Shown here piece by piece: positions 1 through 8,196 of a stretch of DNA of 64,000 nucleotides (the first letter of the stretch is position 1; each line of letters opens with the position of its first letter). The DNA is from Chloroflexota bacterium (GTDB lineage Bacteria; Chloroflexota; Limnocylindria; P2-11E; CF-107). Made by a program: the position numbers and the translations under genes. Location of the stretch: NCBI GenBank assembly GCA_005881435.1, contig VBHP01000027.1, positions 18,408 to 82,407 of the forward strand. The letters are read 5' to 3'. A model generated the notes under the pieces. That model had not been told where the DNA came from and did not search any database. It saw only the letters and a program-made list of their open reading frames with translations.

Positions 1-219
1 CACTGGGAGAGTGCGTTGCTGACGGCGACTGGAACGACGGTCGGCGCATTCGGGTTCAGCGTTGACGGCGCGACCGTCAAGGCGTACGTCGATCCCGCGC
101 TCCTCGGAGACGTAGGCGTATTGCGCTGGTCCGCAAACACACGAAATGCGCCCGCCGGTGGCGGAAGTCGAGCCCTAGACTTCGCGCCGAACAGCGGTTT
201 CGTCACGCTCGAACGTTGA
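1..219 (+). CDS. C-terminal end of an unrecognised protein (5' truncated)
   Basis: The reading frame is open from the first base of the window and ends at TGA 217-219, giving about 72 residues. It is rich in Gly, Ala, Val and Thr with alternating hydrophobic residues, and reads like the last strands of a secreted or beta-rich domain. I do not recognise the family. A TTG at position 16 is in frame, but the frame stays open upstream of it, so the true start probably lies outside the window. It converges with the minus-strand PPOX gene, with a hairpin between the two stops. Confidence 0.5.
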   Translation, partial: HWESALLTATGTTVGAFGFSVDGATVKAYVDPALLGDVGVLRWSANTRNAPAGGGSRALDFAPNSGFVTLER

Positions 220-224
220 ACGCC

Positions 225-254
225 GGCGCCCGTGGCTTGGACGCCGCGGGCGCC
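225..254. terminator. Hairpin between convergent genes, possible bidirectional terminator
   Basis: An 8-bp perfect stem (225-232 with 247-254) continues through one wobble pair into a further 3 bp and a 6-nt loop. It lies in the 44-bp gap between two convergent stop codons. Neither strand has a clear U-tract after it, so termination is inferred from position and stem strength only. Confidence 0.4.
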
Positions 255-263
255 TACCTCGCG

Positions 264-659
264 TTAGACCGTGCGCGCGGAGCGCTCCTCGCCGAGTCCC
301 CAGCTGACGATCCGTTTCGGTCGGATACGAAAGTGCTCGGCATCGAAGCCTGGTCCGATGCTGTCGCCGCCGGTCAGCAGGATGTCGGCACGACCGCGGA
401 TCTCGATCCCTCTCGGACGCCACGGCGATGTCGAGGCGAGGTCGTCCACGACGAGGGCGACTCTGGGGTTGCGTTGCACGTCGCGAAACTTCTTCCGTCC
501 AGCGAAGCCGTGGCCGCCCACATCGATCGCGTCGTGTTCGGGGTTGTAGCGGAAGGCCACCGGCACGACATGCGGCTGCCCGTTTTCGCCGACGGTGGCA
601 ATGCGACCGAGCCGCTGAGTCTTCAGGTATGCGATCTCGGCATCGCTGAAGAGGCTCAT
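264..659 (-). CDS. PPOX-class, probably F420-dependent, oxidoreductase
   Basis: A 131-residue protein of the pyridoxamine-5'-phosphate-oxidase-like split-barrel family. Features seen are the N-terminal 'LGRIATVGENGQPHVVPV' stretch, a central Arg/Lys-rich 'GRKKFRDVQRNPRVALVVDD' segment and a C-terminal 'RIRPKRIVSWGL' strand. These match the small PPOX proteins that use F420 or flavin to reduce small molecules in the cytosol. The ATG at 657-659 gives the usual family length of about 130 residues. It follows asd after 5 bp and is probably the last gene of the same transcript, although no metabolic link to aspartate metabolism is evident. The substrate cannot be predicted, and F420 rather than FMN is an inference from family resemblance. 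Confidence 0.85.
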   Translation of the reverse strand: MSLFSDAEIAYLKTQRLGRIATVGENGQPHVVPVAFRYNPEHDAIDVGGHGFAGRKKFRDVQRNPRVALVVDDLASTSPWRPRGIEIRGRADILLTGGDSIGPGFDAEHFRIRPKRIVSWGLGEERSARTV

Positions 660-664
660 CGCTT

Positions 665-1720
665 CTAGACGAATTTCTCCGCGACGGCGAGCTCCGCGTT
701 CAGCACCGATGCCCCAGCCGCGCCCCGAATGGTGTTGTGCGAGAGCGCCACGAACTTGACCCCCAGCACCTCGTCCTCGCGGATCCGCCCGACGGTCACG
801 GCCATGCCGCGTTCGACGTCGCGGTCCAGCACGGGCTGCGGTCGATCGGGCTCCTCGCGAACGACGATCGGGCATCGCGGCGCGGTCGGCAGGCCGAGCT
901 CTTGCGGCTTGCCGCGAAAGCCACGAAGCGTCGCGGTCACGTCCAGGAGCGAGGGTGATCCGCGGAGCGTGAGGGCGATGATCTCGGTGTGCCCGTCGCG
1001 CACCGCGACGCGGTTGCAGCTCGCCGACATCTCGAACGCGGCCGCGGCGAAGCGCGAGCCGTCCCATCCTCCGAGGAACTTGCGCGATTCCTCGACGAGC
1101 TTCTCCTCCTCCTCGCGGATGAACGGCACGACGTTGTCGAGCCCGTCCAGCGAGGCGACCCCGGGGTAGCCGGCGCCAGACAGCGCCTGCAGCGTGGTCA
1201 CGAGTGCGCGCTCGATGCCATAGGCGCGGTGCAGCGGCGCGGTCGCAAGGCTGAACCCGATGGCCGAGCAGTTGCCATTGGCCACGATCGAGCCTGACCA
1301 GCCGCGCCGCTTGCGCTGCACGCGCAACGCGTCGAGATGCTCGGGGTTGACTTCGGCGATCACCAGCGGCACGTCGCCATCCATGCGGTGGGTCTTGACG
1401 TTGGAGAACACGTGATGACCCGTCTTCGCCAGCCCGGCCTCCCACTCCACCGCGGCCTCGTGCGGCAACGCCGAGAAGCACAGCTCGGCGTCGAGGTCGT
1501 CGGTCGTCGGCGTCAGCGTGATGTCGCGGGCGCGCTCCGGGATCGGTTCGGAGAGATGCCAGTGCGCCGCGTCGGCGTACCGCTTCCCGGCATTCCGTTC
1601 CGACGTCGTGAGGGTCGTCAATTCGAACCAGGGATGCTCCGCCAGCAGGCTCACGAAGCGTTGGCCGACGGTACCGGTGGCGCCCAGCACGGCCACCGTG
1701 CGCTTGCGCGCCGCGATCAC
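665..1720 (-). CDS. asd: Aspartate-semialdehyde dehydrogenase, archaeal/fungal type
   Basis: Reduces L-aspartyl-4-phosphate to aspartate semialdehyde with NADPH, the branch point to Lys, Met, Thr and diaminopimelate. 351 residues. The nucleotide-binding GATGTVG is at 13-19, the catalytic Cys151 lies in 'NGNCSAIG' and a conserved His is near 244 ('RDGHTEII'). The N-terminal 'HPWFELTTLTTSERNAGKRYADAA' style resembles the archaeal/fungal family rather than classical bacterial Asd. The start is GTG at 1718-1720 and overlaps the lysC stop (GTGA), so the two genes are translationally coupled. It is the third enzyme gene in the hom-lysC-asd run. Confidence 0.95.
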   Translation of the reverse strand: MIAARKRTVAVLGATGTVGQRFVSLLAEHPWFELTTLTTSERNAGKRYADAAHWHLSEPIPERARDITLTPTTDDLDAELCFSALPHEAAVEWEAGLAKTGHHVFSNVKTHRMDGDVPLVIAEVNPEHLDALRVQRKRRGWSGSIVANGNCSAIGFSLATAPLHRAYGIERALVTTLQALSGAGYPGVASLDGLDNVVPFIREEEEKLVEESRKFLGGWDGSRFAAAAFEMSASCNRVAVRDGHTEIIALTLRGSPSLLDVTATLRGFRGKPQELGLPTAPRCPIVVREEPDRPQPVLDRDVERGMAVTVGRIREDEVLGVKFVALSHNTIRGAAGASVLNAELAVAEKFV

Positions 1721-3132
1721 GAGGCCGCCGCCGCCCGCGCGCTGCGTCCGTGGAACTCCTCATGGATCGCGCGCACCGCGGCGTCGCGCTGCGCCTCTTC
1801 GACGACGAGCGAGATGTTGAGCTCGCTCGATCCCTGCGCGATGGCCACGACGTTGATCTTCATGCGGCCGAGGGCGCTGAAGACGCGCGCCGCGACGCCT
1901 GGCGTTCCCTTCATCCCCTCCCCTACCGCGGCCACGATCGCCACCGGCTGTTCAGCGTACACGCGGCCGACGTCGTGCCGGCCGAGCTCGGCCGCGAACG
2001 CGCGCTCGAGATCGCGAATGATCCGCGCGGTGTGCTCCGCGCCGACGACGAAGCAGATGTTGTGCTCGCTGCTGGACTGGCTGATCATCAGCACTGAGAC
2101 GCCGTCCGCCGCGACGGTATCGAAGACGCGAGCGGCCATGCCGGGCACGCCGGACATCCCGGCGCCTTCCACCGTGATCAGACCAAGACCGCCCAGCGAC
2201 GTCGTCGCCTTGACGATGCTGCCGTCGGTCGCCTCGGCCTCGGAGGTGATCGTCGTGCCGGCGAACGACGCGTCGAAGGTGTTGAGGATCCGTACCGGTA
2301 TGCGCGCCTCGATCGCGGGCAGCACCGTCCGCGGGTGGATGACCTTCGCACCGAAGAACGACAGCTCCTGCGCTTCCTCGTATGACACGCGCTCCAGCGG
2401 TCGCGCGCCGGGCACGCTGCGCGGATCGGCGCTCATGATGCCGTTCACATCGGTGTAGATCAGGACCTCCTCCGCGCCGAGCGCGGCGGCCAAGATGCTG
2501 GCGGAATAATCCGATCCGCCGCGCCCGAGTGTGGTCGTGACGCCCTCGCGCGTGGCGGCGATGAATCCGGTGAGGACCGGAACGACGCCGTACCCCAGGC
2601 GCGGCGTGAGCTGTTTCGCGGCACGCTCGCGCGTCTCCGTGGACAGCGGCGCGGCCTCGCCGAAGCGCTCGTCGGTAACGATGATGCCCTCCGCCGACAG
2701 CGCCTCGGCGCGTGTGCCGGCGTCGTCGAGCGCGGCCGCGACGATCGGGGCCGAAATGCGCTCGCCGTAGGAGGCGATCGCGTCGAGCGAACGTCGCGTC
2801 AGCTCGCGCAGGATGGCCACGCTCGACAGCAGCGCCTCGACGCGTTCGGTCAGGTCCGCGATCTCGCGCAGCACGGCCGCACCTTTGACGCCAAGCAGAT
2901 CGGCGACGAGGTTCTGGTGGCGTCGCGCGATCTCGGCCAGCTCCGACTGTGCGCCGGCGAGGTCGCCGGCCTCGGCGCGCCGCGCGGCACGGATGATCGC
3001 GTCCGTCGTCCCCGCGGTCGCAGACACGACGACGATCGGAGACCGCTCGCGCGCCGCGGCGACGATCTGCACCACACGTCGGATCGCGTCGGTGGTGCCG
3101 ACCGACGTGCCGCCGAACTTCAAGATGATCAT
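1717..3132 (-). CDS. lysC: Aspartate kinase, monofunctional
   Basis: Phosphorylates L-aspartate with ATP as the first step of the aspartate-family pathway. 471 residues. The kinase signature KFGGTSVG is at 5-12, followed by 'GRGGSDYSA' and the 'ELSFFGAKVIHPRT' motif of the amino-acid kinase fold. Two ACT-type regulatory segments occupy the last third ('GAGMSGVPGMAARVF' and 'GEGMKGTPGVAARVF'), which implies allosteric feedback by Lys and/or Thr. There is no fused homoserine dehydrogenase; that enzyme is encoded by the upstream gene. The ATG overlaps the hom stop by 4 bp and the stop overlaps the asd GTG, so the three genes form a tight operon. Confidence 0.95.
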   Translation of the reverse strand: MIILKFGGTSVGTTDAIRRVVQIVAAARERSPIVVVSATAGTTDAIIRAARRAEAGDLAGAQSELAEIARRHQNLVADLLGVKGAAVLREIADLTERVEALLSSVAILRELTRRSLDAIASYGERISAPIVAAALDDAGTRAEALSAEGIIVTDERFGEAAPLSTETRERAAKQLTPRLGYGVVPVLTGFIAATREGVTTTLGRGGSDYSASILAAALGAEEVLIYTDVNGIMSADPRSVPGARPLERVSYEEAQELSFFGAKVIHPRTVLPAIEARIPVRILNTFDASFAGTTITSEAEATDGSIVKATTSLGGLGLITVEGAGMSGVPGMAARVFDTVAADGVSVLMISQSSSEHNICFVVGAEHTARIIRDLERAFAAELGRHDVGRVYAEQPVAIVAAVGEGMKGTPGVAARVFSALGRMKINVVAIAQGSSELNISLVVEEAQRDAAVRAIHEEFHGRSARAAAAS

Positions 3133-4052
3133 CGCCGGCTCGCTAACGCCAGTACGTCGCCGAGGATCGCGGTGGCCGTCGCCTCGCCACCGGCGCCGGG
3201 TCCGCGCAGTTGGATCGTGCCCGCGTCCGCCGTCGCGATCTCCGCGGCGTTCTCCGGACCACGTGGAGCGGCGAGGATCGACCCCTCGTCGACCTCCTCG
3301 AGGCCGACCCGCGCCTTCACCGCTTTCGCGCCGAAATCCGCGGCCGCGACGTAGCGCAGGCGCTTTGCCCGCCGGCGCGCGTCAGCGAGCCGGTCGCGCG
3401 ACACACCGCGCACGGACTCGCGCCGCACCAACCCGGGATCGAACGGTCGTCGCTCGATGGTCGCGACACAGATCGCCAGCTTATAGGCGGGATCGAATCC
3501 GTCGAGGTCCATCGACGCATCGGCCTCGGTGTAACCGGCGCGCTGCGCCGCGCCGAGCGCGTCCTCGAAGAAGGTCGCGTCGTCCTCCATCTTGGTCAGG
3601 ATGAAGTTCGTCGTGCCGTTGAGGATGCCGCGCAGCGAGACCACCTTCGTGCCGGCAAGCTCGCGCAGGGTGGCGATGATCGGCATCGCGCCACCCACCG
3701 AGGCCTCGTAGCGCAGCTCGCGCTTGGCCACGCGCGCCGCGGCCTGAAGCTCGGCCCAATGCGTCGCTAGCGCCATTTTGTTCGCGGTCACGACGTGCTT
3801 CCCGCGCTCGAAGGCCGCGAGCATGAGCGACCGCGCCGGCTCCTCTCCGCCGAGGACCTCCACGACCACGTCGACGGTGGCGTCGTCGAGCAGATCGAAG
3901 GCGTTGGCCGTCAGCCGCGGCACGCCATCTCGGGCGCGCGAGGCATCGCGCACGAACGCGCCGGCGATCTCGATCTTCAGTGCCGGCCGTCGCGCGGCGA
4001 GACGCGCCACCGCGGCGCCGACGGTCCCGGCACCGAGCAATGCGATCCTCAT
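3129..4052 (-). CDS. hom: Homoserine dehydrogenase, short form without ACT domain
   Basis: NAD(P)H-dependent reduction of aspartate semialdehyde to homoserine. 307 residues. The Rossmann motif GAGTVG is at 7-12, 'VTANK' ends at Lys92, 'NGTTNF' is at 145-150, and the 'DPAYK' substrate/catalytic segment has Asp187 and Lys191. Many bacterial enzymes carry about 100 more residues with an ACT domain; here the protein stops after the catalytic domain, so Thr feedback through that domain is absent. The ATG overlaps the cinA stop by 4 bp. The lysC and asd genes follow directly, so the whole branch to homoserine is co-transcribed. Confidence 0.93.
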   Translation of the reverse strand: MRIALLGAGTVGAAVARLAARRPALKIEIAGAFVRDASRARDGVPRLTANAFDLLDDATVDVVVEVLGGEEPARSLMLAAFERGKHVVTANKMALATHWAELQAAARVAKRELRYEASVGGAMPIIATLRELAGTKVVSLRGILNGTTNFILTKMEDDATFFEDALGAAQRAGYTEADASMDLDGFDPAYKLAICVATIERRPFDPGLVRRESVRGVSRDRLADARRRAKRLRYVAAADFGAKAVKARVGLEEVDEGSILAAPRGPENAAEIATADAGTIQLRGPGAGGEATATAILGDVLALASRR

Positions 4053-4549
4053 CGCAGCGCCTCGGCCAGGAGCTCGAGCGCGACCGCGACACTGGCGCGC
4101 CGGTTGCCGTCGCGGTCGAAGCTGAACTGCGATTTCTTGACTCGGCTGCTGCGATCGCTGTCCACAGCGACATAGACGAGTCCGACCGGTTTGCCGGGCG
4201 TCGCGCCACCGGGTCCGGCGATACCGGTGATGCCGAGTCCGATATCCGCGCTGAGCCTGCGGCGGGCGCCGGCGGCGAGCGCCTGCGCGACGACGCTCGA
4301 GACGGCGCCATGCCCGTGGAGCAGATCCGGTGCGACGTCTGCGAGCACGGTCTTGGCCGCATTGTCGTAGACGATCGCGCCGCCCCTATAGAACGCTGAC
4401 GCGCCGCCGTGCGCGGTCAGGACCGCGCCGAGCAGTCCACCGGTGCACGACTCGGCCGTGGCCACCGTCTGCTTCGTTTTGATCGCGCGCTGCTGTAGCG
4501 CGCGCATCCGTTCGGTGAGCTCATCCAGCGATGGCGCCGCCCTAGGCAT
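4049..4549 (-). CDS. pncC: Nicotinamide-nucleotide amidase (CinA C-terminal domain protein)
   Basis: A stand-alone CinA C-terminal domain of 166 residues. The signature 'TAESCTGGLL' is at 31-40, followed by 'GGASAFYRGGAIVYDN' and 'GITGIAGPGGATPGKPVGLVYVA', diagnostic of the NMN deamidase that recycles NMN to NaMN in NAD salvage. The N-terminal molybdopterin-like domain of long CinA proteins is missing, as in other PncC proteins. It overlaps pgsA by 8 bp upstream and hom by 4 bp downstream. The pgsA-cinA pairing is common in bacteria. Length and motifs look intact. Confidence 0.92.
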   Translation of the reverse strand: MPRAAPSLDELTERMRALQQRAIKTKQTVATAESCTGGLLGAVLTAHGGASAFYRGGAIVYDNAAKTVLADVAPDLLHGHGAVSSVVAQALAAGARRRLSADIGLGITGIAGPGGATPGKPVGLVYVAVDSDRSSRVKKSQFSFDRDGNRRASVAVALELLAEALR

Positions 4550-5093
4550 GCGCGGCGCGGGCGCGGGAGAAGTAGCGGAGCGCGCTGGTCAGCGACAGGA
4601 ACACACCACCGACGAGCGCGCCGTATGCGATGCCCAGGAAGACCGATCCGAACGTGGCCATCGCCAGCAACAGGAAGACGCAAGCGACGTCGAGGAAGGC
4701 CGTCTTCGCCTTAGATGCCGGCACGGCGGGAAGAGCGATGCCATGCCGGGCCAGCCGCACTCGCAGATCGAACACGAACGCGTCGCGAAGAGCCAGGACG
4801 ATGAACGCAAACGTCAACGCCGGGATGTGAAGCGCGAACGGAAAGATCGCCGCAAGGATGAGCACCGCGTCGGCGACGGGATCCAGGGCCGAACCCAGTA
4901 GCGTGCCACCGTGGCGGCGAGCGACGATGCCGTCGGCGATGTCGGTGATGATCCCGACCAGGAAGCACGCCAGCGCGACGAAATAGAGCCGGTCCGCGTA
5001 CGGCACGACCACACCGATCCACACGATCGGTATCGCCAGGGCCACTCGCGTGAGCGACAGCGCGTTCGCGGCGTTGAGACGAATGGTATTCAT
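4542..5093 (-). CDS. pgsA: CDP-alcohol phosphatidyltransferase, probable PgsA
   Basis: A 183-residue integral membrane enzyme that most likely makes phosphatidylglycerol phosphate from CDP-diacylglycerol and glycerol-3-phosphate. It has several hydrophobic segments. The CDP-alcohol signature begins at 'DIADGIVARR' and continues to 'GSALDPVAD', carrying the four metal-binding Asp residues. The spacer between the AR and the following Gly is 7 residues, one fewer than in typical PgsA. The ATG at 5091-5093 overlaps the rimO stop by 3 bp. The neighbours rimO and cinA are common pgsA partners. The exact alcohol acceptor is inferred from context. Confidence 0.85.
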   Translation of the reverse strand: MNTIRLNAANALSLTRVALAIPIVWIGVVVPYADRLYFVALACFLVGIITDIADGIVARRHGGTLLGSALDPVADAVLILAAIFPFALHIPALTFAFIVLALRDAFVFDLRVRLARHGIALPAVPASKAKTAFLDVACVFLLLAMATFGSVFLGIAYGALVGGVFLSLTSALRYFSRARAAHA

Positions 5094-6391
5094 GCCGTCG
5101 TCGCCCGCAGCCAGGTGGCACCGGCCCCGTTCACCCGTGCGGACACGAACGAACCGATCGGTGGCAGCGCTCCAGCAGGAACGCGGACGCTCACCTCGCC
5201 ATCGACCTCCGGGGCCTCGCGCACGCTCCGACCGATGGCCCAGCGCCGCTCGTGCCGCTCGACGAGGATCGCGAAGGTCTCGCCGACGACGCGGCGGTTC
5301 GCTGACAGCCCGATCCGCTGCTGCAGGCGCTGCGCCCGCTCGAGCCGCTCGCGTTTGACGGCGTCGGGCACCTGCGCCTCTGCGTCGCCGGCCGGCGTGC
5401 CACGCTCCGAGGAGTACGGGAAGAAGCCGGCATGCTCGATCCGCGCCGCCTCCAGGAACTCGAGCAGCGTCGTGAACTCCGCTTCGGTCTCGCCAGGAAA
5501 GCCGACGATGAACGTGCTGCGCAACGTCATGTCCGGGACGCGAGCGCGGATCCGCTCTATCAGCGCGAGATGCCAGTCCGCGCTTCCACCGCGCTTCATC
5601 CGCCGCAGCGTGTCGCGATGCGCGTGCTGCAGCGGCATGTCCAGGTACGGAACCACCGCGGCGCACTCTCCCATCGCGTCCAGCAGCGCGTCATTGACGT
5701 GGTGCGGATAGCCGTACATCAGACGGATCCACACCCCGCGATCGGCGACGCGCGCGTCGAGCGCACGCAACAGCGTGGCCAGGGTGGTGCCGTCGCGGAG
5801 GTCGTGGCCGTAGTCGGTGGTGTCCTGCGCGATCAGCACCAGCTCCTTCGTCCCGGATGCGACGAGGAGCTCGGCCTCAGCGAGGATTAACGGCAGCGGC
5901 TTCGAACGGAGCGGCCCCTTGAACGACGGGATCGTGCAGAACGTGCAGACGTGATCGCACCCGTCCGCGATCTTGACGTATGCGGACACGCCCCCAGCGA
6001 CGCGCCGCCAGCCGTCGGTGAGATCGAGGGCGCGTGGCGAGCCGCGATCCGGCACGCCGTCGTGGCACGCCGCGCCGATCTCGGCGATGCGCTTGGTGCC
6101 GAGCACCGCGTCGACGCCCGCGATCGCCCGTACCGCGTCAGGCTCGCGCTCCGAGAGACACCCGGCGACCACCAGACGCTGGCCGCGGCGCTTGATCTGC
6201 GCCAGCGCCCGCGCCGTGTCCAGCGATTCCTCGCGAGCCGGCGCGATGAAGCCGCAGGTGTTCAGCACCAGGACGTCGGCGTCCTCCGGTCGCGACACCG
6301 GAACGTCGCCCGCGGCGATGAGCCGCGAGGCCATCTCCTCGGCATCGACGACGTTCTTGGGACACCCGAGTGTGTGTAGGTAGTACTTCAC
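5090..6391 (-). CDS. rimO: Ribosomal protein S12 methylthiotransferase
   Basis: A radical-SAM enzyme that adds a methylthio group to a conserved Asp of ribosomal protein S12. 433 residues. The N-terminal UPF0004 domain carries its cluster Cys at about 10, 46 and 78. The radical-SAM CxxxCxxC motif is Cys145-Cys149-Cys152, and a C-terminal TRAM-like domain spans roughly the last 65 residues. The sequence 'CDHVCTFCTIPSFKGPLRS' favours RimO over MiaB. The start is GTG at 6389-6391, which places the conserved 'HTLGCPKNVVDAE' at the N-terminus. It heads the run rimO-pgsA-cinA-hom-lysC-asd. Confidence 0.94.
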   Translation of the reverse strand: MKYYLHTLGCPKNVVDAEEMASRLIAAGDVPVSRPEDADVLVLNTCGFIAPAREESLDTARALAQIKRRGQRLVVAGCLSEREPDAVRAIAGVDAVLGTKRIAEIGAACHDGVPDRGSPRALDLTDGWRRVAGGVSAYVKIADGCDHVCTFCTIPSFKGPLRSKPLPLILAEAELLVASGTKELVLIAQDTTDYGHDLRDGTTLATLLRALDARVADRGVWIRLMYGYPHHVNDALLDAMGECAAVVPYLDMPLQHAHRDTLRRMKRGGSADWHLALIERIRARVPDMTLRSTFIVGFPGETEAEFTTLLEFLEAARIEHAGFFPYSSERGTPAGDAEAQVPDAVKRERLERAQRLQQRIGLSANRRVVGETFAILVERHERRWAIGRSVREAPEVDGEVSVRVPAGALPPIGSFVSARVNGAGATWLRATTA

Positions 6392-6437
6392 GGAGGCTCA
6401 AGGATAGGGCCGCGGGCGCGCGGCGGCCTGCCGCCGG

Positions 6438-7400
6438 TTAGTGACAGACGCCGCTGCCGCTGTCGGTGAAGGACGATCCCTCGACGGGCACAAACCGCCA
6501 GTCGTAGCCGCTGGTCCGTAACGTGAGGACGAGCACCCCATACGTGTCGTCGCGCAGCACCTCGCTGTTCGCGATCGGCGCTCGTACCGGATAGAGACTC
6601 CTCCCGCCGGTGCCGACGACGAACTCGCGGACACCCGTCGCGGAATCAGGCTTACCGTCGGGTGTCTGCGGAGCGAACCGCTCGTAATCGTGATCGTGGC
6701 CGTTGAGCACGATCTCGGCTCCGGCAGAGTAGAGCTCCGTCCAGAACGTCCCGTATCGCGGATCGCTGCCGTGCTCGGCGCCTGAGCTCCACCGCGGCTC
6801 GTGCCACACGGCGAGAGTGCATGTGGCGGTCGACGCCTGCAGATCGAGTCGCAGCCAGATCGCTTCCGGGGAAGATGGGCCGCAGCCCCCGACCGCCCCA
6901 CATTCGCCGTTGAGGACGACGATGTGCCATGACCCGAGGTCGTAGGAGTAATAGCCGTTGCTACTTTGGCCAGCGGCCGCGCCGAAGTATTTGAAATAAG
7001 CAGCGGCGTTGGGCGTGTAGTACTCGTGGTTTCCCACGGCGGGCCGCATGCGCTCGCGGAACTGCCCCCACGTTCGATCGAAGCAGTTCGCGAACTCTGC
7101 GGCGGTACCGCTTTCGTACGCGTTATCGCCCAGCGTCTGGATCGTGCCATCGATCGTCGCGAGCAAGCGCGCGGTCTGTTCGGACTCGCCCGCCCCACAG
7201 GCGGCGATGTCGCCTGCAGCGATGAGCGTCGCCACCGGGCCGGCGGAGAACGACGTCGGTTGCTCGACCGAGGGCGTGGCATCAGCTGGAGGGAACGTGT
7301 CGATCGGTGGTTCGTAGGCTCGAAGCGAGGCCGCGCTCATGGCAATGAAGATCGCGCACAGTAAGAGGATGACGATGAGCGGCACGCCACGGCGGCGCAT
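6438..7400 (-). CDS. Secreted calcineurin-like metallophosphoesterase, copy 1
   Basis: 320 residues with a signal-anchor (three Arg followed by about 20 hydrophobic residues), so the enzyme domain faces outside. The metal-site motifs are in order: 'AAGDIAACG', 'LGDNAY', 'VGNHEYYTPN', 'WHEPRW' and 'NGHDHDYERF', the set of acid-phosphatase-like metallophosphoesterases. The ATG at 7398-7400 is chosen because it directly precedes the signal sequence; an in-frame start at 7466 would overlap the LuxR gene. The C-terminus ends in Cys-His. A close paralogue lies at 14889-15848 inside the polysaccharide locus. The substrate is unknown; phosphate release from a phosphoester or phosphorylated glycan is possible. 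Confidence 0.88.
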   Translation of the reverse strand: MRRRGVPLIVILLLCAIFIAMSAASLRAYEPPIDTFPPADATPSVEQPTSFSAGPVATLIAAGDIAACGAGESEQTARLLATIDGTIQTLGDNAYESGTAAEFANCFDRTWGQFRERMRPAVGNHEYYTPNAAAYFKYFGAAAGQSSNGYYSYDLGSWHIVVLNGECGAVGGCGPSSPEAIWLRLDLQASTATCTLAVWHEPRWSSGAEHGSDPRYGTFWTELYSAGAEIVLNGHDHDYERFAPQTPDGKPDSATGVREFVVGTGGRSLYPVRAPIANSEVLRDDTYGVLVLTLRTSGYDWRFVPVEGSSFTDSGSGVCH

Positions 7401-7422
7401 CAGACCGTCATGTGGTGTCCGT

Positions 7423-8016
7423 CTAGGACAGCGCCAGGGCCGATACCGCGGCCGCGGCGGCCGCACGATTCGGTACGCCGAGCTTCCGCAACACGTTCGT
7501 CACATGCTTCTGCGCAGTCGCCGTGCTGATCCCGAGGACGTGCGCGATCTCCTTGTCGGCGGCGCCCCTGGCAATGAGTGCAACGACCTCACGCTGTCGC
7601 GCCGTGAGCCGCGAAGCACGGCGCGCCTGCGGTGAGTGCAATTGCATCCGAACGAAATCCGCGAGCACGCCTCTCGCGTAGGCGAGCTCGCCGCCGAGGG
7701 CCGCCTGGATCGCGCGACGCAGGACCAGAGCGTCCGCGGCGGCATCGACGTAGCCGGTAGCGCGGAGGCACATCGCACGAAGCGCGTCGTCGCGGTTGTG
7801 CGGCGATGCCATGACGAGCGTTGGAGCGCGCAGCACCAGACGCGTGAGCTGGTCCCAATCGACGTGGCGATAGGCGGCGAGCACGACGAGCCCGATCTGC
7901 GGCGTCGTGCCATTGAGGTGATTGATGCGGCGCATCGGGACGCCGATGTCGGCGCGCACCAGCGAGTCGTAGGCGTCTCCGATAGGATCGATCACCGCGA
8001 TTCCCGCGTATTCCAC
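7423..8016 (-). CDS. LuxR/NarL-type regulator with degenerate receiver domain
   Basis: 197 residues. The last 65 form a clear LuxR-type helix-turn-helix ('LTARQREVVALIARGAADKE' followed by 'HVLGISTATAQKHVTNVLRK'). The first ~120 residues have receiver-like length and strand pattern, but the strand that should end in the phosphoacceptor Asp reads 'IGLVVLAAYRHV' with no Asp, so I read it as a pseudo-receiver not controlled by phosphorylation at that site. The start is GTG at 8014-8016. The gene is divergent from the Wzz-kinase gene with 180 bp between them that include an inverted repeat, so it may control the polysaccharide locus and itself. No sensor kinase is adjacent. Confidence 0.82.
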   Translation of the reverse strand: MEYAGIAVIDPIGDAYDSLVRADIGVPMRRINHLNGTTPQIGLVVLAAYRHVDWDQLTRLVLRAPTLVMASPHNRDDALRAMCLRATGYVDAAADALVLRRAIQAALGGELAYARGVLADFVRMQLHSPQARRASRLTARQREVVALIARGAADKEIAHVLGISTATAQKHVTNVLRKLGVPNRAAAAAAVSALALS

Positions 8017-8035
8017 CGGCCCTCACAGTGAGCAA

Positions 8036-8052
8036 GCGGTCTGCCAGACCGC
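8036..8052. promoter_or_regulatory. Inverted repeat in a divergent intergenic region, candidate operator
   Basis: GCGGTCT-GCC-AGACCGC is a perfect 7-bp dyad with a 3-bp centre, 20 bp upstream of the LuxR-type gene. LuxR-family dimers bind dyads of this size, so autoregulation or control of the divergent gene is plausible. It has no U-tract and therefore does not look like a terminator. The rest of the 180-bp gap shows no convincing -35/-10 pair. Confidence 0.4.
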
Positions 8053-8196
8053 ACCCCCGCCAAGCGGAAGGAAGCATTCCACCAGCTCGGCTGACCAGGT
8101 CTCTCGCCCGTACGGCGACCAAGCTCAGTCCGGCTCGGTCGAGTCCAGGTCGAGGGCCCGCCCACTGGTGGCAAAAATCTTGCTCCCTCACCATCC

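Noticed and set aside
225..254. Possible Rho-independent terminator with strong U-tract
   Set aside because: The stem is real, but no U-run follows on either strand, so only a weak call was made.
264..1763. One 499-codon frame fusing asd antisense-frame sequence to the PPOX enzyme
   Set aside because: Only its last 131 codons are protein-like; the rest overlaps asd out of frame.
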